From: Dipylidium caninum
Taxonomy: Eukaryota > Platyhelminthes > Cestoda > Cyclophyllidea > Dipylidiidae
Direction: 5' to 3'
Length of the DNA: 64,000 nt
Assembly (NCBI GenBank): GCA_017562135.1
Contig: QEYB01000006.1
Span: 1-64,000 of the forward strand
Within the stretch, counting starts at the first letter, position 1; every line of letters begins with the position of its first letter. Under the pieces are notes generated by a model, which saw only the letters and a list, made by a program, of their open reading frames with translations, searched no databases and was not told the origin of the DNA. This document shows positions 12,704 through 25,050 of the stretch, in pieces. Both the position numbers and the translations under genes were made by a program.

Positions 12704-13924
12704 GTAAGTATCTCCTCTTTCTATGCATTATTATCACTAGCACTCTTCTTTGACATTGCCCATTGTTCTCACAATGTGGTGGTCAGTTTTTGGCAACATC
12801 TTCCTCTAATTTGTGATATGCGTGACGGAGCTTTACGATGGCCATTTTAATTGTCCGCTGTCAAATGGCCTTATCTGAATGCACCAGTAACACTCGAATT
12901 TTGTTAACAACAGAAGAGCTGTTACTTTCTCTTTCATGTCCATTATTTTAAGATCAATTGCCCAATTTCCCACTGATTTGGCATTGGGACAGTCTATTTT
13001 TTTTTACTGAGGACCTTCCCCTCTCCTGTACGAACGTCTGACCAACTTCACCTATGGAAGTGCATTCTGTCACCATGTGTTATTTACTTACTTTTATTCA
13101 ACTGGACCTGAAAGTAAGCTTTCTCGTCCAAACCCCTATCCAGTAAGAAAGCACACTATCCAGCCTTCTTGGGTCTTAGTTTCGTGACAAACACCACTTG
13201 ATGTTTCGGTCGAGCAACACGTTGAGAGGTGGATGTGGAGAAAAACCTCTGATGCCTAGGGTAGTCGATAAAAGGAGCGGTGAAAGTAAGATATTTTACT
13301 TCAGATGTGTGCCGATGGGTTTCGATACACGTTGGTTTAATGTGGAGGCTGGAGTCAATACTTTTGTCACTATTGCCCATTAATGGGTGCTCGGAGGCCC
13401 TGAAGGGTGGAGCCTGTGTCTGGGTGCGTAGTGGTCCTTTTCAAAGGAATAGATATCGAGAGTCATGACCTTGCGAAGTCGCCTCATTACAGAGTGGACA
13501 TTACTATGCTTACTGAGGGAGACTCCACTTCCAGTCAGACAATCTTAGTTTATCTGACTGTCATTGAGAGTAAGTCTCTACCTTCACCATAATAATTACT
13601 CAGCCTCTCTTCAGTTCTTCCACTAACTGGCCAGGCTTACGACGGCGAGGTGATATTTTATACGTCGGTATGAAGATTATTATGATGAATGGAACCATTC
13701 GGTAGCTAGCTGCGTGTCAATAGGGAACAATCGGGAGGAGGCTTTGTGCCTATGATTGCAAATAGGTTCCATGCTGTCAACATGGAGGCATGCCACTCTT
13801 GCTGCTATCATTCCTAAGAAGTGATGTTGACGCAGTGACAAGATAGCCATTAGACGGTGTTTTACGAGTAGAGAGGGGGTCCTGCCGACTCATCTCAAAG
13901 GGATTTGTCTCTGTTCCCCTTTAG

Positions 13925-13969
13925 GTGGAGAAGCCGTTCAATTTCAGACAAACGCAAATCTCAACCTTG
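13925..13969 (+). CDS. TRAPPC13: TRAPPC13 exon 3 (left arm)
   Basis: The left-arm counterpart of 33280-33324. The acceptor cctttag and donor gtgagt are intact, and only two silent changes separate the copies. Confidence 0.7.
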
Positions 13970-14476
13970 GTGAGTGCTGCACTCTGCCTATTACTTCCAC
14001 TTTTCCTCTTACTGTACCTGGCTGTCTGCGTTGTGGCCTACATCCTCGGCATACCTTGTTTGGCCAGATTTACTTCCCGACACCATAGCAGCACCTACGT
14101 CATAAGCGGGGAGTTCTCCAGAGCTCCTGCTAGTTTACTCTCCTCTTAACCTAAATCTGCTCAGTGCTCTCCACGACTGCTCTCGATTTTAAGTTAAATG
14201 TACTTATGATATAGCATCATCGCAAGTTAACCCTTGCGTCTGAGGTATTTTCTACTCCAAAGGGTTCGCATTCGGTGAACAGACTGCCTAACATCTAACC
14301 TTCAGAGTACAACACTTTTTATAGGAGTGACATAATTCCCAAGTATAAAGGCCGAAAGTCACCTTGCTATTTGAGAAATACTTTCCTCGTAGTTGCAATT
14401 TTTTTGTACTGGCTCATAACACCTTAGTGCTTCCTAGAGTTTTTACTCACTTTTCTTCCCTCCCTACACCGTACAG

Positions 14477-14607
14477 GACTCCGATATATACGTAGAGGCA
14501 GAGATCGAAAATCTCACCCAACAGCCCCTCATGGTGCAGCGAATCGCCTGGGAGCCAGGCCCCCTCCTCAAGGTCACAGACTTGAATTCCCTTGTTGATT
14601 GGACCAA
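14477..14607 (+). CDS. TRAPPC13: TRAPPC13 exon 4 (left arm)
   Basis: The left-arm counterpart of 32609-32739, with acceptor gtacag and donor gtgagt. Three base differences give a single Val/Ile replacement. The next 760 bases to the end of the arm contain no exon I could match to the family. Confidence 0.75.
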
Positions 14608-15365
14608 GTGAGTTGGTATTTTTCCAAACCTTGCATTGGTTACGTAGATATAAACGAAATTTTTTTCTGACTCAGTCTACAATGAGCGTGTATGCTTGGT
14701 TTAAGTATACAATTTACTGTTCGAGAAACTTTTCCAATCTAGCCACTCGTCATTTCTGAGCACTCACGGGCATTAACCCATGTAATCTCTATTCTCAAAC
14801 GTGCCTTATTCATCTCGGAAAACCTGAGTTTATTTTATTCATCCATGAGTTTACTCACGCCATCGAGGCGGATCCTTCTTTCCATTGTCTACTACTCTTC
14901 TAACGAAGACCAAACAAAATAAATCGGAGTTCCGAGGAAATTTCGAGTTTCGTTTTTTTCAGCCAGAAACTTCATCACAAATGGAAGCTGAGATAACTTT
15001 ACACTTAGAGTAGACGATGGGAATGGACGTTACCATTCGTTGAAAACAAAAATAGTCATAATTTTCCAGACGACAAGCTCTAGTCGAAACTCTACGTTTG
15101 TTTGTGGTATTTTTGGTGGGAGATTAAGAATCAGGCGGGCCCTTTCCGGACTGTTGACTTACTGAACGACAACTTTTGTTTGTGCATCGAAATGTTAGCC
15201 GACTTGTCGATAATTTGGAAAGTGGTGGCTGTAGTAATAGTGGTAGTAAATGTGAATTTGGTTATTGCCGCCTTCCCTAATAAACTAATCGAGATCAGAG
15301 CCTTATAGGCGAGTTTGACGACAGGCAGCACGACTGGATTTAGCAACAATATACCTCTTCGACAT

Positions 15366-16461
15366 TATATCAACCTTAGTTGCGGGTAATTGCGCAAGTC
15401 ACCCACATCCCGCATGTGTATTCATCAGCCCCCAATCAGTACGAAGCACGGAGAGGTCTTGCGGAGCTGACGTGCCACAATTTTGACCATGCCAATGGGA
15501 AGGGTAAAGAGTCAGCTGCAAATAATACAGTTGACTGGACGTAGACATTGTGACTTAGAACACGGCGTATTGTGTGAAATGTGACATATCTTCTCCTTGC
15601 TCGTAAAAACCGTACATATGCCCCTAATAAATATGTTACAATTTGGGTGAAAGCATAGAGCCAGAATCTTTCTTATTTTCGTAATTACTTCAATGACAAA
15701 CAATGATAATAATAATAAGATTCCACCATAAACCGTTCTGCAAAATACGTCAAAGCAAAGAGACTACTACTGCAGACAACTTGGAATAGCGTTTATCCAG
15801 AGGGAACTATTTATCAATCTTGAAACATACATTTCTTATACGCTGTGAAATGCAGAAAAGCTTTTTCAGTTGCCTGACATGTCACTTATATGTTGAGCAT
15901 TAAAACCTCCACGCTGTGATGGTTGCTTGAATTTTCCCCCGACTTCAAGTTACCTTTCTTCTGACCTGGGTATTTGTTTTACCAAGTTATTGGCCTGCGT
16001 TCAACAGCGGTGGGAGATTGAGCCTCCCCATGGGCGTCTAACCGCGTGGTCCTGCCCTAATGATATAATGTCGGCAACAAACGCCTCTCAAATTTCCAAC
16101 CCACACCTATGCGTAGTTGTCAAGAATCTGTATTTAAACCGAATACATTACCTACGTGGGGTTGATCGGTCGACATGCTTTCACGCTCTTTTGATTAATT
16201 ATTGTAGGAGTCATGGTATGAAAGTTGGGAAATTCGTCTTCCTTATACCTTGCGAGGGCTTTTGTGCACAAAAATTATCATGGAAAGTTGCCTCGCCATC
16301 GATGAGACTTATTGACTCTCTATTTGAATGCAAAAGCGGCTATGATTGCCCCTTCAATTTCGAGGAGCCACGTGTTTACGTACAATGTGTTTTGAAACAA
16401 CATGTCTCGCAATTTGTTGCGTGGAATAATTGTCTCTCAATCAAATACTCCACATCTTCAG
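15366..16461. other. Inner edge of left arm to first spacer exon
   Basis: About 1.1 kb without a gene I can support. A long open frame (about 15927-16514, 195 codons from a non-ATG codon) overlaps the end. Its length is near what chance gives in 64 kb, and only its last 47 bases are used in the exon model that follows. Confidence 0.5.
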
Positions 16462-19400
16462 CAGAAACTGCTGAACCACTTAGTACTCCGTTTCGACCTT
16501 ACATGAAGGTATAAATTATGGCTAATTGTTTGATCAAATTTATTAATTAACCTATACTGCATTAGCGAATTTGTGAAAGTTAAACCCGCAATATTCTAAA
16601 AGTGAGTGGTATTTCGAGTAGCGCGTTTTAATCGGAAGCAAATGCCCTTCTTCGCTTCTACACCAAAAACACCTTGCTTACGATTGTTCACCATTATTCG
16701 CGGTCATGTTGGTCAGTTGGTTATCGATTCCAGATTTTGCCTTTTGGTAGAACAAGAAATTGGCTCCTCCGCCTCCTCTCTTGAAGCGGGGCCACAATGG
16801 TTCCTGTACATCGGAAGAATATACGCAACCTAGCTATCGAGGAAGCGAAACGAGCCTTGAATTCGGAAATAATAACTCCGACGATCCCTTTGGTAAGAAT
16901 GTATATTTTGGTGCAAAGCGTGAGTAAGGGGCAACAATCGGTTTTGCAGTGTTTTGTCTATTGCCTTACTACTATCTAATTGTATATCAGTGCATCATTC
17001 TGGCTACTTGGTAACGAGCTGACATTAGTAACGAATTGACATAAATACTGATTCATGGAATGATCCCAAAATGTTAGCGAAAGGGATTAGAGGAAAGTCA
17101 CTTATATTCTTGCAGTAAAAGCACTATTTCCTGTCTCTTAGGCAAAATTGACCGTGGACATTCGCAAACAAGTTCACAATGGAGTTTAAGCGAAGATCAT
17201 ATGTCGACGAGTGCCTTTTCAACTGTGGTCATGGAGGAGATAAAGTGTGGCGAAGAACTACCTACTTCAAACAATCTTCTACAAAACCGATATGTCCAAT
17301 ACGCCGCGGATGAAGGTAGGGGAGATTTTTAACTCCTTCCTCCTAAGACATCTACCTCTTGAAGCATCTTTTCATCTCCCCAACGCGTGATTGAGGTAAC
17401 GCAGAGGTTTAATTAACCAAGTAGTTTATCGTGACAAGCCTGATATGATAAGCTGCTGGAATGCTAATCTGTGCGATTTGATGATGAGCTTATCCTCTGA
17501 ACTAATTTGGTTACAGGCTCCTAGGTTTTTTGACTGAGGATGACACTTTTATGTAGTATTGCAGTACCTTCATTGTTTCTTACTTGATTGACTGCCGACG
17601 AAATGACTCGTTCTATTTCATGGGCACTCCTCAAAACCCTCTCTGATGTCCTCAATATTAAGATTGTTATTGGTCATCCAAACGAAGCCTTTGGTGGCCT
17701 TACTTTTTAAAAGTCACTTGCTACTTCAAGTCTGCTATTAGAGAGTCTGGAAGAGTGCAAGTACTGGTTCTTTCTGGTACAGTGGGGTAGAAGTCATTAA
17801 TCCATCTCCTGGGAATGTGGTCGTCGGTACTTCCTTTTTACTTCGACTATTCTAACATGCAGGTCAAACATGCTAGGCACCAAGCGGTTGACTGCTGGAG
17901 TGTTATAGGGCCAGTATTTACTGGTATTTGTTTTGTTGCTTTAAGAGATAAGGCTACGCTGAAGGGCTTTGAGAAGACAATACGAGCTGCCATTGAAGTT
18001 GCCCTCGTGTGAATAAACTTTTATATTTTGCGAATAGATAACAAGTCCCAATCGACGTGAACATCTTACGACGCCTCGCCATTAGGGCAGTAGACCGTTG
18101 AAAATCGTGCTTTTGGCGTAGGCGTCGATCAGGTCATTGGGTGAATCATATATCGGCCACGGCAGGTCCGGCTGCCGGTAATAATGCGGAGTGAGAAGGC
18201 GGACAGGCACTCGAATTGGAAGTGAAATGTAACGTACTGCCGTCCACATGGCTTATTATCAACTCTGAGTGGAATTTACTCACCCGGTCACTCCGGATTG
18301 TATTGTAACCGCGCGCATCCCCATTGAAACTGACCAAGCCAGAGTTGCCACGCTAGTTGTTTCTTCATTATTACCATTGCGCGAGTGGTATCCGCATTGC
18401 ATTTGCCTTTACGCTGACGTGGAGATCCTGAATGACTGTTCATCCATGTTTACTCAAAGACACCTAAAATAAACCAATAGATTTCCTTTCCTTTCTTTTT
18501 GAGAAGAAAAAATTTTTGTTTAAGCGTTCTGCGCAAACTCGACAAAGTACTGTGTCCTGCTTTGTCGTAGGAGGGAATGCTGCAATTGTCATTTTGCCAA
18601 TCACCGATTTTTCCAGGCCTACGAAGAGGCCGCAGTAAATTTGCCCAACCCATTGGTTTTCGTCACCAGTTGCACATGACTTATTCAAAGGTCGCAAATT
18701 GTCACCATGGTTCCGCACACGCTTAGATTACGTCGGGTAAATTAATTCAGGCATGCCTCCCCAAAGCGCAAAAAGTGGGAGGAGTCTGGGTGACTATCTG
18801 ACGTCCTCCACTGTCCCTGATGAGTAGAGCCCATTTTTTCTTATAGGAGCCAGAATTATCCATTAATCGCTCGTAAGTGATCTGGGGAGCAATGTGGAGT
18901 ACTTGTAATAACCATCGACACTTACACCTCCCTTAGAAAACCGCTTTTCTGACATCATTCATGGTCGAAAAATTGCACCACATCGTCAGATGTCATCGCC
19001 ACCAACAATGTTACTTTCGGTGTCACTACCATCAGTGAAGGTGAGTTCTGCGCTAGAATTGGAGACACGTTATGCTAGTCAGTGTGTAGAGGCAGAGAAT
19101 GTTGTATGGATGCATTACAGTTCCTCTTTTGCTATCAGTAGGGAATTTAGTAATGGACACTCCAACGAATCTCGTTGTGCCACTGAAAGCGTGTAAATCG
19201 CCTTAAGTTCTTGTCATCCTGAAGCAAAAGGGAGAGCGCAGAACCCTGAACATTGAATGTTGGGAAGAAGCCTCGACTTTTCTGAATGTGAATTTTGTTG
19301 CAGCCGAAACACTGACCCAAGAGTGCTGGGCGTTGATTGAGGCTTCAGGTGGCAAGTGTCATGACGGCGTATCGGTTGTATGCTGGCGGTAGCGACGTTC

Positions 19401-20083
19401 CATTCGCTTTGTGAATGAAGGTGCCAAGGGAGAGGGTAATCTTCCTCACACTTCGTGCTCTTGTCAATTTTGAATGAAAGGGCTGAAATTTGATTTGTCA
19501 GGCGAGCCAATCATCCAAGTCCCTGTCAATTGTGCATGGCGTCCTGGCTATAGTTCGCATTCACGAAGTGACGCTTTAGTTCGGGGCCACTCTTAATTCC
19601 TGTACTGTCAATGTGTCGCCACCGTGTGGTACCACAATCATCAACAGTGCTTTCGATGGAGCGTGGACTTGCAGGTCTCCTTCAGTCACCTGATGCTCAC
19701 GAACGCAGAATAATGTGGTTTTTGGCCAAGACGAGCGTTGCCACCAGACGAGTTATGAAGTGCGTCATTGGACTTATTTCCCTTACTAAAATGCACGTCA
19801 CATGAGTAAGGAGAAGTGGAAGGTGAACTGGCATGGCGATGCTTAGTGCAGTAGTTTTGTGACCTCAACACTAACGTGTTTTTCTGTGTATGCGGTTTTA
19901 TTGACGGGAGAGTTAGCTCCAGGCCTTGTTGTTTAGACCCCCTTGCTCCCGGATAGTACTGGAGTGTGTGAAGCAGACTCTGCAGCAAGATCAGTGGATA
20001 ACTACCTGAAGAGAGTTCGAGCAACCCTCAAGCCCGTTTCCCTGAGAATAATCGGCCTCGTTGCCGTCAAAGGACGCCGATGA
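16462..20083 (+). CDS. Unrecognised multi-exon spacer gene (model)
   Basis: Nine plus-strand exons join without a stop: 16462-16508, 16751-16892, 17142-17315, 18990-19040, 19139-19192, 19304-19348, 19502-19567, 19648-19674 and 19986-20083. Donors in order are gtataa, gtaaga, gtaggg, gtgagt, gtaaat, gtggca, gtgacg and gtctcc. Almost every junction is phase 1. Only exon 1 to 2 is phase 0. The second and third exons are 47 and 57 codons of Ser/Asn/Glu-rich, probably disordered protein. Later ones are short and include VMDTPTNLVVPLK, ECWALIEAS and PVNCAWRPGYSSHS. The last exon ends in a stop after a basic stretch (VDNYLKRVRATLK). No domain was recognised. The start is missing. The first and last two exons are the least certain, with weak donors. 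The model rests on open frames and splice phase only. Confidence 0.42.
16751..16892 (+). CDS. Spacer gene exon (Pro/Ser/Asn-rich)
   Basis: This 142 bp exon runs from ttttggtag to a consensus gtaaga donor and is open for 47 codons. It includes KKLAPPPLLKRGHNG and NNNSDDPF. It ends in phase 1 and joins cleanly to 17142-17315. No family was recognised. Confidence 0.45.
17142..17315 (+). CDS. Spacer gene exon (longest, 57 codons)
   Basis: This 174 bp exon runs from ctgtctcttag to gtaggg. The other two frames are closed. The used frame is open, with VVMEEIKCGEEL and LLQNRYVQYAADE near its end. Phase 1 at both ends. Confidence 0.48.
18990..19040 (+). CDS. Spacer gene exon (17 codons)
   Basis: This 51 bp exon runs from catcgtcag to a perfect gtgagt donor, phase 1 at both ends, reading DVIATNNVTFGVTTISE. 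Confidence 0.4.
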
Positions 20084-22380
20084 GGAGTACCGCCAGGCCT
20101 TTCACTCTGTTTCGTGGTAAAACTGCACAACACCCTTGATGTTTTGTACAATAGTGTGTAGTTCTTTTGAAGTCGGACTGAGTTTTTGTAGACCAATCGG
20201 AGAAGAGGGACTGGAATAGTCGTTTCCGATGTGTGGATACGCAGTCGCGAGTGCTTAACTTTATGATCTCAAACGTGAGTGATCCTGAGGCGAATGGAGT
20301 GGTCGATTCCCCATTCCAACCATGAATTCAGGGGAAACGAAACTTTACCGAGTGCCTTATCTTTACTAGTAGTGTAAAGTAGTTCGTCTTGCAAGCACAA
20401 AGCTTTACCTCCACTTATCCCCTAATAAATCCCTTCTCAAGACCACCTCCTTTCTTTTTCTCTACACCCACGCACTCATCAACTCGCTTCTCTTGAGGAA
20501 CCTCTCATCCTGACCAAGTTCAATGCACGGGTCTAATGCAATTAGGTTGCCACCGGCCGGGATGGAATAGGTCTTATACCACCTTAAACGGGGTGCCGAA
20601 CTATGTCGAATTTTCTATTCTAGTCTTGCGTACTAGCCTTCTTTCCTCTCACTCTTCGTAGAAGCTCAGAAGTCCTCCGCACACTGTCGAGAAGTGAGGT
20701 GTTGATGTCGTTTGTGACTACTTGATTCAGTAATCACTTGCGATAGAAATACAGCTTTGATGTGCTCGGTAAGGGAGCATCTAACTTAGTGGCCTTTCAA
20801 GTGTGACCCTCGATGGCGGGAAACACGGGCGGTAGGCGTCGCCCCCCCCCCCCCCGCCTAATAGCATTCGAGTTTGCGTGAGAGACTGAAGGAATCGGGG
20901 CAGACTTTCTGAAGTGTTATAGTCGTATTCACCCTATCAAACGATGACTCCAAAATTACTCCTCTCGAAACGTCGGTAACTCCTGGTCATTTGCTTACTG
21001 AACTCGAATTTTTCGTGGACATCGGGCCAATCTCCGTCTGTTCCCCACGGATATGGCCATTTGTCTAATCTCCCGGTAGGTAAAACCCCTTGGGTGGTGG
21101 ACAAGGCATTGAGCAATTCGGTGAATGCAGTTTGTAGCTTGTAGCATAACATAGTAAAAAGGCATGAATGGCTGAACTTAAAACTATGGTGGTAGCTGTG
21201 ATTTTTCGCCGCAAAGGATTCCGATAGGTTGAGAACGGCCGTCAATGACCAGGCCTTTCCATCTAGGTTGCGAAAGTGATTTGCCTTCCATACTAGGTGA
21301 CTTAGAAGCAGTCCTAGAGTCTTCCCTAAGGGCCATTCGTCCCTTAAGTTAGTTTGCTGTCATGAAACCTGGTCGAATGAAGGTGGTGTGAGCAGCTGTT
21401 CGGCCTCACGAGTCCGCCATGAAGTAAGACGCGGGGATTGGTATCTAGCCATGAGTTAGTGTAATAACCTAATCGGTATGCAAGCAGAAGTACATGGGAT
21501 TTTACTCCAACCGCACACATAGTACTAGAGTTTCTACCTTGTCCTTATCGAAGTAATGAGAAAACTGCGCTTGGAAGTTGTTCAGAAGCTTTCGCTGTTG
21601 TCAGGGTCTGGTGTTGTTATTTATGCTTTGGGACTTGTCCTCTCACGGCCCCGTCTCGGGAGTTGCACTCATGTGATATGAAGATTAAACTTCCTCCAGC
21701 TGTCTGGTCTTGAAATGGATTGCCCCAGATTTATCACTGTTCGGCGAAGATGGGGGTTGGAGGAACCCAGAGAAACAGAGGCAGCAGCAACGTTTGACAA
21801 TGATTACGCCAATTAAATAACGCATTCCTAACAGTCTTGCGCAAGGAAATAATAAAGGACTCGAGCTTGGTCGTTGACCGCTCTGGAAAAGCCTGCAGAA
21901 AACAGTTTCCCAAGTGGGATCGAGGTTAGTGAAGAAAAGTGCTTGACTTCTATCTACGAGGAGACTTGGATCACATTCTACGATGGACATAATCACATTT
22001 GTTCATTGAAAATTTTTCGAAACATTGAAGCAAAGGGCACCCTTTACTGAAACGATGGTAAGTAGCAAGACAAGTCAGACCTAATGGGCTCGTGGACGCT
22101 AGGATGTTGGAAGGAGTAAAGGTTAATGCTAGAAAGTAGGTTTCTAAGTCCATTACAATGTAAGAGCCTGTTGGGTTGATGAAGCTTAAGGATAAAGCAA
22201 GGACTTATAATGGCGAAGTAGCTCACACTGCTAAATCTAAGTCCCAAAAGCGCAAGTGACTCTGTCATGCGCGCCTTGACCTGAAGCGGCTCCTGAGACT
22301 CCCGTCCGGTGCTTTTCGTCACTAGCAGGAAACGGCAACTGAATGTAAGTTCCTGCTGATGTGCATCCGCTCTGATGGGC
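20084..22380. other. Spacer stretch without supported gene
   Basis: Apart from the C14 run I see nothing I can support. Open frames on both strands (for example minus 21685-21996) have no recognisable product or convincing splice context. Confidence 0.5.
20842..20855. repeat. C14 homopolymer
   Basis: Fourteen consecutive C in the spacer. It may be a length-uncertain position in the assembly. Confidence 0.9.
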
Positions 22381-25050
22381 GTGTGCTAGGTTACGGGCCA
22401 CTATCTTCGTCCGTGTTTTGCGGGCGATGGCAAAGAGAAGCAGACAGCGTTGTTTGCCAAGACTATGCGGCTCAAGCAAACTACTGCTCCTAGCCTCAGC
22501 GCACAACCGAGGGCGAGACTTACACCCACTTTTCGTTCTGGCATTTGCAAGTATAACAATGGTATTGCACTTGACTCAATTCCTACCGGCTTCAACTTGG
22601 CCGCCAACCTCCCCGCGGACACTCACAGCCTCAATACGGAAGCAATGAGGCAACGATTCCAAGGCGCCGACTTCAATTCCCAAAACTTGTATCGCGCACC
22701 TCTCACTCAACGCAACTGCGTGCCACACTATTGCACGCCTGCACATGGCACAATCATGATACTCCAACGATTATTTTAATTGGTGTTATACCACGCACAT
22801 TTCACTTTGGTGCAAACGATCACGCATATTGGGTGGTAGCACGGTCCAGATCATTCGAGTAAACACCAGGTCTGTAGAACTCTCTGCTATCGCCGCAATA
22901 CCTCTTGCATTATACTCCGGATTGAGGCGAGTGTTCCCTTCATCTACTCCTTTGTCCGACACACCATCCTACGCTCCCATCGGTTTCAAGCGTTGCATTA
23001 ACAATTGGTGAAATCGTTGTACGGTGGCAGTTGGGACACAAGATGGAATCACACCAATTATGACAATTTTAGCCATGGGCTTTCGGATAGCCACATGGGG
23101 CTACGTCACGGCAATTATCGCCTCAACGAATTGATCTGGGTGTTCTTAGTAGACAGACACAAATTATGCTGAATCGCGATGTATATTAACGCGTTGCACA
23201 CGCTCGCAAAGACCAAAAAATAAGCCATAGAGTGCGCAATTTGGTGATTTATTTAAGCCTTCACGATAGGGCCTACAAAGAAAGGAGGGTGGAACCGATG
23301 GACGAGGAGGATGCGAGGAAAGGAGAGGTGAGAGCAATGGGTAGTAAACTACTAGCGGGAATCGTCCGAGGAATGTATCAAGCAGCAGCAGTAGCACTGG
23401 TTACGAAGATCCGACCCAGATCTGTGAAGATGAAGCAATTTTCCGTGGAATTTCCCTCAACTCCAACGGTGGCACTTCCTTCACGGTAAGAGAATGGAGA
23501 TAAAGATAAGCGTCAATGTGTCCTTCATGATGAAACTAGACCCATCCACCACCCCGACTTCGTTGGACGCCTCAACGTTGCACTGAGTGGTTGCCCTCTA
23601 ACCCCTTTGCCTCGACGGTGGGAAAAGTGGTCCTAACCCTCCCTCTCTCTCACTCTCTGTGAGCTCCCCTCCTCGTCAAATTTTGTCCCAGTAACAGTGA
23701 AAGACAGCATTTGTCAACAAATCAGACAACAGTGACCGAGCATCCCTGTAGCGCGCCGAACCGCCGCCGGTTCCGTTCTGACGGACGACACATGCAACCA
23801 GGCCCAAAACGCAGAGATGACGGCCCAAATGCAATTACTCTCACACCCGTAATACGCGCCGCGCCGGGTGCCACAATGATCACCTCGGCCACCACTTACG
23901 AGTGACGAGGAGACGAAGCCGACAAAACCGATGCTTTGCACAGTACCTAACACCACCGCGGCCCGCCGAAGAGCCTACGGCCTCTCCCTCCCACAAAGGG
24001 AGAGATCACGGCAGAGGCTGCGCAGACCCAACGTTGACGGCGAGTGCACCATCACACTCGACAGCGACAGCGAAAGCGACAGCGAACGTGGATTGAACCA
24101 TGGTCCCACCAAGCCTCTCCTAATCTATATGCGGGTGGGGCAAGGCCCTCTCCTCAATGCAAATTTTCTGGAGTGGGACCAATCAGTTTGCACCTCATTC
24201 CCAGCCACTGTTTTGCGGAATCTCAAAGCTCAATTGCCAAGGACACCATGGATAATCACTGTGTTGGCCAGTCCAACCGATATCATTCTGTCATACCGCT
24301 CCTCGTGGGCGACGATGCAGCGTCTCACTACGAAGGCGACGCATTTCCGTTAATTTCCCGTCGGAACCCCATCCACGTCGGCCTAAGTAATCACCAAATG
24401 TACAATATCCAATGAAATTGCCGACCTCAAATAGGGTTTGAATTTGGGAGAGCATTTACATTCCTCAATGCCAATGACGGCGACACCACTGAATCGCCAT
24501 CATCATCCCTAATGCTCGCCATCATCGAGGTTGGTGGGTAAAGCACCCACAATCCCTTCTTACTCTCCTCAACACACCTGTAGTCCAGTCATGACAGGCA
24601 CAAACTCGAGGTCGAGGCGAGTCGAAAGCTCCAGAGGCCAGGCTCTCTAACCGTTGTTGTGTCACCCCCGTCCAGATGAAGGCTGGAAAAGCTGCCACAG
24701 TGATGGCGGCAGATGCGGTATCAGTAGCAGATACAGCGGCATCTGATGCCGGTGCAGTTGTGCCCTCCGGACGGGACAGAAGGAGATTTAAGGCACGAGA
24801 ACTGGACATTACAACGAAGAAACTATGTTTAAGAGAGCGAGTCGCCGGACAGATGGGGAAGGGAGGACAAAGGGCTCACCTTCTGTTGGTTACCTCGCAA
24901 ACTATTTGAAATGGCTCTTCCACGACCACCTGGGAGGGCACCTCGAGGATTTTTACGGAGACGTCAGAGTACTTTGATGGCTGCAAAAGAGTCAAACGAC
25001 CTCATTACGACAGTCTCTTCCTGAATGCAACTGACGTTTGAATGCGACTC
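22380..25050 (+). other. Coding-like block with shifting frames
   Basis: Over about 2.6 kb, protein-like plus-strand stretches follow one another in changing frames, in CpG-richer DNA. The frame near 22450-22779 contains FNLAANLPADTHSLNTEAM. Bases 23385-23488 read GYEDPTQICEDEAIFRG up to a gtaaga donor. A strong acceptor (tttgtcccag) opens a long frame at 23695-23904. One frame over, 23931-24353 contains DGECTITLDSDSESDSE. The next frame continues to about 24540. Either several exons of one disordered protein or a decayed retrocopy would give this picture. It could belong to the gene modelled at 16462-20083. No family was recognised. Confidence 0.35.

Larger units (their letters stand above)
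1264..14607 (+). pseudogene. TRAPPC13: TRAPPC13 duplicate with broken exon 1 (left arm)
   Basis: The plus-strand exons are 1264-1588, 12645-12703, 13925-13969 and 14477-14607, all with the same splice borders as the right copy. Exon 1 has several single-base insertions after about 30 codons and a one-base deletion further on. It reaches in-frame stops (taatag near 1340), so it cannot encode the protein as written. Exons 2-4 stay open and nearly unchanged: 0 of 59, 2 of 45 (both silent) and 3 of 131 bases (one Val/Ile change). Neighbouring intron differs at about 15%. This pattern suggests constraint on exons 2-4 until recently, with the 5' part lost. The alternatives are a transcript using another first exon, or base-calling errors in exon 1. 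Confidence 0.75.
170..15365 (+). repeat. Left arm of giant inverted repeat
   Basis: This 15.2 kb arm pairs, as reverse complement, with 31815-47791. I followed the pairing through many anchors: the outer end (aggcgataaac against gtttattgcct), TRAPPC13 exons 1-4, the mariner copy, the 550 bp identical tract, and the inner end around 15270-15365. Non-coding parts differ by about 15%, with many 1-5 base indels, so this is an old duplication. The arm includes a decayed histone H4 segment that the other arm lacks. Homology fades just past 15365. Confidence 0.95.

Noticed and set aside
15927..16514. 195-codon open frame, the longest in the window
   Set aside because: It starts at a non-ATG codon. 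About half a frame of this length is expected by chance in 64 kb on both strands. I keep only its last 47 bases as a possible exon.
24044..24110. gacagcgacagcgaaagcgac run as a CRISPR or tandem array
   Set aside because: Units are 6 bases and imperfect. In frame they encode Asp-Ser-Glu repeats, which is low-complexity coding-like sequence.
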